37,954 nt of DNA from the NCBI GenBank assembly GCA_025928585.1, contig JAICJG010000014.1, positions 1-37,954 of the forward strand, given 5' to 3'. Both the position numbers and the translations under genes were made by a program. The DNA comes from Rhodanobacteraceae bacterium (GTDB taxonomy: Bacteria > Pseudomonadota > Gammaproteobacteria > Xanthomonadales > Rhodanobacteraceae). Positions 33,178 to 37,954 of the stretch are shown piece by piece. Each line of letters opens with the position of its first letter. Position 1 is the stretch's first letter. The notes beneath the pieces were generated by a model. That model saw nothing but the letters and a program-made list of their open reading frames with translations, ran no database searches and had not been told where the DNA came from.

Positions 33178-34992
33178 ATGGCGATCGATCTTGGTGTGGT
33201 GCTCACCGTGCTGCTGGTGGTGGGCTTCCTCGCCCAATGGCTGGCGTGGCGGATGCGGCTGCCCGCGATCCTGTTCCTGCTGCTGATCGGCATCGCGCTG
33301 GGCCCGGCCACGGGGCTGTTCAACCCCGACAAGGCGCTGGGCGCGTTCCTGTTCCCGACGGTCTCGCTTGCGGTCGCATTGATCCTCTTCGAGGGCAGCC
33401 TGACGCTGCGCTTCTCGGAGCTGCGCGGCATCGGTCGTTCGGTGCGCGGCCTGGTCAGTTACGGCGCGGTGCTGGCGCTCCTGATGTTGGCTGCGGCAGC
33501 GCACTGGATCGCGGGTTTGCGGTGGGAAGTCGCGTTCCTGTTCGGCGCATTGACCTGCGTAACCGGGCCCACGGTGATCACGCCGATGCTGCGCACCTTG
33601 CGGCCCGACGCGCGCATTGCCAGTGCACTGCGCTGGGAAGGCATCATCCTCGATCCCCTCGGCGCGCTGTTCGCGGTGCTGGTGTTCGAGGCGATCGTGT
33701 CGCACCAGCAGGGTCATTCGCTCGCGGTGTTCGGCGCCACCGTCGGCATCGGGGCTGCGATCGGGATGGTAGTCGCGGCCGGGCTCGCCGTGCTGCTGTA
33801 CCGGCAGATGATCCCCGAGTACCTGCAGGCGTACGGAACGCTGATCGCGGTGCTGGGCGCTTTCACGCTTTCGAACCAGTTGGCGCACGAGTCGGGCCTG
33901 GTGGCGGTGACGTTGATGGGGATCACCCTGGGCAACGTGCGCCGGATCCACATCGACCACATCATGGACTTCAAGGAACACCTGTCCACGTTGCTGGTGT
34001 CGCTGCTGTTCGTGGTGCTGGCCGCGCGCCTGCACTGGCCGCTGCCGCCGGGCATGTTGATGGCCGGCATCCTGGTGTTCCTGGTCGCGCAGTTCCTGAT
34101 CCGGCCCTTCACGGTGCTGGTCGGAACGGTGGGCGGTGGCATGACCTGGCGCGAGCGCGCGCTGGTCGGCTATGTCTCGCCACGCGGCATCGTGGCGGCG
34201 TCGGTGTCCTCGCTGTTCGCACTGCGCCTGGGTGAGTTGGGGGTGGCTGGCGCCGGCGCGCTGGTGCCGCTGGTATTCATCCTGATCATCGCGACGGTAG
34301 TCCTCCAGAGCGCCACCGCACGGCCACTGGCGCGCTGGCTCGGCGTCGCGGCACCCGATCCGACCGGCGTGTTGATCTACGGTTCCGATGAAGTCGCGCG
34401 CGGCATCGCCACGGCGCTGGTGGAGCAAGGTTTCCAGGTCATCGTTGCCGACGACGATTGGGATGGCATCAGCAAGGCGCGCATGGGTGGCCTCAGCACG
34501 TTCTACGGCAATCCCACTTCGCAGCATGCGGAGTTGAATCTCGACCTGACCGGCATTGGGCGGTTGCTCGCGATGTCCGTGCGACGCGAGATGAATTCGC
34601 TCGCGTGCATGCACTATCGGGCGGAGTTCGGCCGCGAGCGCGTCTATCGACTGCGGGTGCTGGCCCCCGAGGAAAGCGGCAATCGCGCGGCGTTCGCCGG
34701 CAGCCTGCGCTCCAGGGCGCTGTTCGGCAACGACATGACGCACACGCGCTTCAGCGAACTGCTCGCGGCCGGATGGCGGATCAAGGCCAACGCGTTGACG
34801 GTCGCGTTCGACTGGCCGGCCTTCGTCGCACAGCATGGCGCGGATACGGTGCTGCTGTTCGGGATCGAGCCGGGTGGCAAGCTGCGCGTCGCGAGCAACC
34901 GTCGTCGAACCGAGCCGCGCAGTGGCTGGACGGTGATCGCGCTGGTTCCGCCGGCTGCTGCCGAGGCTGCTCCCGCACACGCACCCGTTTGA
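33178..34992 (+). CDS. CPA1-type cation:proton antiporter with TrkA-like C-terminal domain
   Basis: The product is 604 aa. About 12 membrane helices lie in residues 1-385 (MRLPAILFLLLIGIALGPATGLFNP, SLAVALILFEGSLTLRFSELR, FLFGALTCVTGPTVITPMLRTLRP, WEGIILDPLGALFAVLVFE). The PTVI and EGIILDP segments hold the polar and acidic residues expected in the ion path of CPA1 exchangers. WRERALVGYVSPRGIVAASVSSLFAL is typical of NhaP-like members. The cytoplasmic part (about 395-604) resembles a TrkA-N/RCK regulatory domain (GVLIYGSDEVARGIATALVEQGFQVIVADDD) but lacks a full GxGxxG. The ion (Na+ or K+) cannot be told. GAGG precedes the ATG. Its position between rlmH and maf, with repeats on both sides, suggests later insertion. 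Confidence 0.9.
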   Translation: MAIDLGVVLTVLLVVGFLAQWLAWRMRLPAILFLLLIGIALGPATGLFNPDKALGAFLFPTVSLAVALILFEGSLTLRFSELRGIGRSVRGLVSYGAVLALLMLAAAAHWIAGLRWEVAFLFGALTCVTGPTVITPMLRTLRPDARIASALRWEGIILDPLGALFAVLVFEAIVSHQQGHSLAVFGATVGIGAAIGMVVAAGLAVLLYRQMIPEYLQAYGTLIAVLGAFTLSNQLAHESGLVAVTLMGITLGNVRRIHIDHIMDFKEHLSTLLVSLLFVVLAARLHWPLPPGMLMAGILVFLVAQFLIRPFTVLVGTVGGGMTWRERALVGYVSPRGIVAASVSSLFALRLGELGVAGAGALVPLVFILIIATVVLQSATARPLARWLGVAAPDPTGVLIYGSDEVARGIATALVEQGFQVIVADDDWDGISKARMGGLSTFYGNPTSQHAELNLDLTGIGRLLAMSVRREMNSLACMHYRAEFGRERVYRLRVLAPEESGNRAAFAGSLRSRALFGNDMTHTRFSELLAAGWRIKANALTVAFDWPAFVAQHGADTVLLFGIEPGGKLRVASNRRRTEPRSGWTVIALVPPAAAEAAPAHAPV

Positions 34993-35000
34993 GTACGAAC

Positions 35001-35058
35001 CCGTTCGCGTCGAGCCCTTCGACAATCTCGGGACAGGCTGCGTGAGCCTGGCGAACGG
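35001..35058. repeat. Two-hairpin junction repeat element
   Basis: The outer arms CCGTTCGC (35001-35008) and GCGAACGG (35051-35058) pair perfectly. Inside are two hairpins: GTCGA-GCCCT-TCGAC (35009-35023) and CAGGCT-GCGTG-AGCCTG (35034-35050). The first hairpin abuts the left outer arm and the second abuts the right one, so the whole could fold as a three-way junction. The GCCCTTCGACA core resembles a dispersed repeat known from many proteobacteria. Confidence 0.85.
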
Positions 35059-35203
35059 AGTCGAAACGCCGATCGTCATTGCTTCGACGTCGGCCCTTCG
35101 CGCCTGCGCGCAAGACGAACGAAAAAACCCGGCGAGGCATGGCTGAGCCTGCAGCCTCCGCAGCCGACGTTCGATCGCTTCGGTGCGCCGGTATGCTGGC
35201 GCG

Positions 35204-35776
35204 ATGCTTTATCTGGCCTCGCAATCCCCGCGTCGGCGCGAGTTGCTCGCGCAACTTGGCGTCCGGTTCGAAGTCGTCGCGGTGGATGTGCCCGAAGAGC
35301 GCACGCCGGCCGAAACGCCACGCGACTACGTCGAACGGGTGGCGCGCGAAAAAGCGCTGTCGGGATTGCGCACGGCATCGACGACCGATGCGGCGGCGGT
35401 GGTGCTGGGTGCCGACACCGAAGTGGTGCTGGACGGGCGGGTATTCGGCAAGCCTTGCGACGCCGCTGATGCGGCGGGGATGCTGCGGGCGTTGTCCGGC
35501 CGCACGCACCGGGTGGTCTCGGTGGTGTGCTGCGCGAGCCGGAGCGCGACCGGAATCGCGGCGTGCGAATCGGAAGTGACGTTCGCCGATCTGGATGATG
35601 CCCGGATCGCGCGCTACGTCGCGACCGCCGAACCGTTCGGCAAGGCCGGCGGCTACGCGATCCAGGGCAGGGCGGCCGCCTTCATCGCGCATCTTTCCGG
35701 AAGCTACTCGGGGGTGATGGGACTGCCGCTGTTCGAGACGGCGGGGCTGCTGCGCGCGGCCCATCGCGATGCCTGA
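35204..35776 (+). CDS. maf: Maf family nucleoside triphosphate pyrophosphatase (YhdE type)
   Basis: The product is 190 aa. The N-terminal signature is LYLASQSPRRRELLAQLGVRFEV (residues 2-24). VLGADTEVVLDGRVFGKP contains Asp71, the likely catalytic base, followed by RTHRVVSVV and GGYAIQGRAAAFIAHLSGSYSGVMGLPLFETAGLL. The GYAIQG and GSYSGVMGLPL segments favour the dTTP/UTP pyrophosphatase subgroup (YhdE) over the YceF subgroup. Such enzymes remove modified nucleotides. The start at 35204 (MLYLASQSPR) fits the family; the track start at 35183 adds seven unlike residues. rng follows on the same strand, an order conserved in gammaproteobacteria. Confidence 0.95.
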   Translation: MLYLASQSPRRRELLAQLGVRFEVVAVDVPEERTPAETPRDYVERVAREKALSGLRTASTTDAAAVVLGADTEVVLDGRVFGKPCDAADAAGMLRALSGRTHRVVSVVCCASRSATGIAACESEVTFADLDDARIARYVATAEPFGKAGGYAIQGRAAAFIAHLSGSYSGVMGLPLFETAGLLRAAHRDA

Positions 35777-35869
35777 TGCGTGGGAGTTGCCGCGCCTGCT
35801 GCATCGACAGCCGAGGCCGTGGCGGGCTATAAGGGGCCCCCGCATCCCGCCGCACGGGCCCGCCGGCAC

Positions 35870-37348
35870 ATGACCGAGGAAATCCTGATCAACGTCACAC
35901 CCCGCGAGGCACGGGTCGGCGTGGTCGAGAACGGCATGTTGCAGGAGGTGCACATAGAACGTACCGGCCATCGCGGTTACGTCGGGAACATCTATTGCGG
36001 ACGCGTGCAGCGGGTGATGCCCGGCATGCAGGCCGCGTTTGTCGACATCGGCCTCGAGCGGAGCGCCTTCCTGCATGCGGCCGACGCGTCACGGCCGATC
36101 CTCGCGGCCGATCCGATCGAGGGCGTCGCGCAGCCGCCCCCGGTGCCGCCGATCACCGAAATGGTTCACGAAGGCCAACGGGTGATCGTGCAGGTCATCA
36201 AGGATCCGATCGGCAGCAAGGGTGCGCGCCTTTCCACCTATCTTTCGATCCCATCGCGCTATCTCGTGCTGCTGCCCGGCAGCGCGACCCTCGGCGTGTC
36301 CGCGCGGATCGAGGACGAGGTCGAGCGTGAGCGGCTCCGCGGCATCCTCGGCGAGCTCGCCGAAGGAAGCGCCGCGGGGCTGATCGCCCGCACCAACGCC
36401 GAGGGCCTGGAGCGACAGGAACTCGCCGAGGATGTCGCCTACGTCCGCAAGGTCTGGGAGTCGGTCCATGAAGGCATGGAAGGCGCACAGCCCGGCGAGC
36501 GGATCTACGAGGAGCCGCCGCTGCCATTGCGTGTCCTCCGTGACTTGATGCACGACGACATCGAGAAGGTGCGGGTAGACTCGCGGGAAACCTTCGAACG
36601 TACGCTGGTGTTCGCCCAGCGGTTCATGCCAGGCCTCGCGGTGCGCGTCGAACATTACGCCGGCGAGCGGCCGATATTCGACCTGTACGGCGTCGAGGAC
36701 GAGATCCAGAAGGCGTTGCGCAAGGAGGTTCCGCTGAAGTCCGGCGGCTACCTCGTGATCGACCAGACCGAGGCGATGACCACGATCGACGTCAACACCG
36801 GCGGCTATCTCGGTTCGCGCAACCTCGAGGAAACCGCGTTCCGCACCAACCTCGAGGCCGCGCAGGCCGCGGCGCGCCAGCTCCGGCTGCGCAACCTCGG
36901 CGGCATCATCATCATCGACTTCATCGATATGCACGACGAGTCGCACCGCCGCCAGGTGCTCGCGACGCTCGAGCATTCGCTCGCCGGCGATCGCGCTCAG
37001 ACCCACATAGTGAGCCTGTCGCCTCTCGGGCTGGTCGAGATGACGCGCAAGCGCACACGCGAGAGCCTGGAGCACCTGCTGTGCGAGCCTTGTCCCGCGT
37101 GCGAGGGACGCGGATTCGTGAAGACGCCCGAAACCGTCTGCAACGAGATCTTCCGCGAGATCTTGCGCCAAGGCCGGCAGACGTCGAGCCGCGAGCTGCT
37201 GCTCCTCGCCCATGCCGACGTGATCGAGCTGCTGCTCGAGGCGCAGGCGGCGCCATTGGATGAGCTCAAGGCCCAGATAGGCCTGCCTGTCCGGCTGCAG
37301 GTCGAGGGACTCTACGGCGTCGATCAGTTCGACATCGTGCACGCCTGA
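35870..37348 (+). CDS. rng: Ribonuclease G
   Basis: The product is 492 aa; E. coli RNase G has 489. MTEEILINVTPREARVGVVENGMLQEVHIER is the family N-terminus. An S1-like domain follows (GYVGNIYCGRVQRVMPGMQAAFVDIGLERSAFLHAAD), with the 5'-sensor and DNase I-like catalytic region carrying Asp307 (TIDVNTGGYLG) and Asp350 (IIIIDFIDM), the metal-binding pair. The Zn-link cysteines are in CEPC (405-408). RNase G trims the 16S rRNA 5' end and cuts some mRNAs. I chose the ATG at 35870; the frame extends 30 codons upstream, but those residues are unlike the family. The ribosome binding site is weak. Confidence 0.96.
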   Translation: MTEEILINVTPREARVGVVENGMLQEVHIERTGHRGYVGNIYCGRVQRVMPGMQAAFVDIGLERSAFLHAADASRPILAADPIEGVAQPPPVPPITEMVHEGQRVIVQVIKDPIGSKGARLSTYLSIPSRYLVLLPGSATLGVSARIEDEVERERLRGILGELAEGSAAGLIARTNAEGLERQELAEDVAYVRKVWESVHEGMEGAQPGERIYEEPPLPLRVLRDLMHDDIEKVRVDSRETFERTLVFAQRFMPGLAVRVEHYAGERPIFDLYGVEDEIQKALRKEVPLKSGGYLVIDQTEAMTTIDVNTGGYLGSRNLEETAFRTNLEAAQAAARQLRLRNLGGIIIIDFIDMHDESHRRQVLATLEHSLAGDRAQTHIVSLSPLGLVEMTRKRTRESLEHLLCEPCPACEGRGFVKTPETVCNEIFREILRQGRQTSSRELLLLAHADVIELLLEAQAAPLDELKAQIGLPVRLQVEGLYGVDQFDIVHA

Positions 37349-37469
37349 ACGATCGCGCCGGGCCGGGGCCGGGCAGACTGGGCACGCCGGCGCAGGCTGG
37401 CAGGGCAAGAATCCGGCGCCTCCGACGACACCATTGCCGGCGACCTCCGACGACCCCATAGTAGCCCCC

Positions 37470-37954
37470 ATGCCCCTGGTCGCTGCGATACAGATGACGT
37501 CCGGCCCGGACGTCTCCGCCAATTCGCGGGAGGCGCGTGCCCTCCTGGAAGAGGCGGCGAGTCGCGGGGCGCAGCTTGCGGTACTGCCGGAGAACTTCGC
37601 TTTCATGGGGCTGTCCGACGGCGATAAGCGCCGTGTCGCCGAGGACGACGGCCGCGGTCCCGTGCAGGACTTCCTCGCGGAGAGCGCCAGAAGGCTGGGA
37701 ATATGGCTCGTCGGCGGCACCATGCCGCTGCGGGGGGCTGCCGACGGCCGCGCCGCCGCGGCATGCCTCGTCTACGACTCGGCCGGGGAGCGCCGCGCCC
37801 GCTACGACAAGATTCACCTGTTCGATGTCGAGGTGCCCGAGCGCGCGGAGAGCTACCGCGAATCAGCCAACGTAGCGCCGGGCTCGACGCCGGTGGTCGT
37901 GGATACGCCCGTGGGACGCCTGGGGCTTTCCGTGTGCTACGACGTGCGGTTTCC
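37470..37954 (+). CDS. Carbon-nitrogen hydrolase, nitrilase superfamily (5' part)
   Basis: Only the first 161 codons are in the window. The Glu-Lys-Cys triad is visible: Glu41 in LAVLPENFAFMG, Lys114 in RYDKIHLFDV and Cys156 in LGLSVCYDVRF. The KIHLFDVEVPER and AESYRES segments are those of the Nit1/deaminated glutathione amidase branch, so hydrolysis of deaminated glutathione (metabolite repair) is the best guess. It starts 121 bp after rng. In related genomes I recall a yhdP-like gene between rng and the nitrilase; none is present here. Confidence 0.9.
   Translation, partial: MPLVAAIQMTSGPDVSANSREARALLEEAASRGAQLAVLPENFAFMGLSDGDKRRVAEDDGRGPVQDFLAESARRLGIWLVGGTMPLRGAADGRAAAACLVYDSAGERRARYDKIHLFDVEVPERAESYRESANVAPGSTPVVVDTPVGRLGLSVCYDVRF

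Noticed and set aside
37419-37454. Direct repeat CCTCCGACGAC twice, 25 bp apart, before the nitrilase gene
   Set aside because: Only 11 bp and two copies in GC-rich DNA; no symmetry and no link to a known operator.

Overview
The window is a chromosomal segment of a high-GC gammaproteobacterium. The gene families and their order point to the Xanthomonadales (Lysobacterales), most likely Rhodanobacteraceae or a close relative: paired M13 lipoprotein metallopeptidases, SufT, a short one-domain asparaginase, an RNA polymerase sigma factor/membrane anti-sigma/DUF3106 trio, and a leuS-lptE-holA-nadD-rsfS-rlmH-maf-rng housekeeping run. This placement comes from recalled family distributions, not from a search. 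No rRNA, tRNA, CRISPR array, prophage or intact insertion sequence was seen.

Layout. 1-93 is the 3' end of an unidentified gene. 157-1789 (minus) is a tightly coupled sigma factor, anti-sigma-like membrane protein and secreted DUF3106 protein operon. 1904-3800 carries the transhydrogenase genes pntA (membrane part) and pntB, without the NAD-binding alpha-1 gene. 3872-5705 has a small membrane protein, sufT and a one-domain asparaginase. 5944-9203 is yajC-secD-secF, the accessory complex of the Sec translocon. 9422-12247 (minus) is rapA. 12754-17444 (minus) holds two tandem M13 metallopeptidase lipoproteins. 17611-18866 (minus) couples a DUF502 membrane protein to an RNA 2',3'-cyclic phosphodiesterase. 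19114-20775 (minus) is a secreted S10 serine carboxypeptidase. 21140-23332 (minus) is a membrane-anchored kinase-like/FGE-like fusion lacking key catalytic residues in both domains. 23633-25952 (minus) has a CnoX-like thioredoxin and an exported amidohydrolase. 26069-26450 is a decayed toxin-antitoxin remnant.

26496-37954 (plus) is the housekeeping half: leuS, lptE (outer-membrane LPS assembly), holA (DNA polymerase III delta), nadD (NAD synthesis), rsfS (ribosome silencing), rlmH (23S rRNA methylation), a CPA1-type cation/proton antiporter, maf, rng and the start of a nitrilase-family amidase. The antiporter interrupts a commonly seen rlmH-maf-rng order and has a dispersed repeat on each side.

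The most unusual content lies between genes, in several unrelated repeat families: composite hairpins with GTTGGGCT arms at three loci, heptanucleotide arrays that abut stop codons and also lie inside leuS, a three-copy 46-bp tandem repeat beginning at the holA stop codon, a two-hairpin junction element before maf, and a 20-bp perfect palindrome between secD and secF. Coordinates were checked by hand against the sequence. Similarity statements rest on recognised motifs, and no alignment or database search was run.
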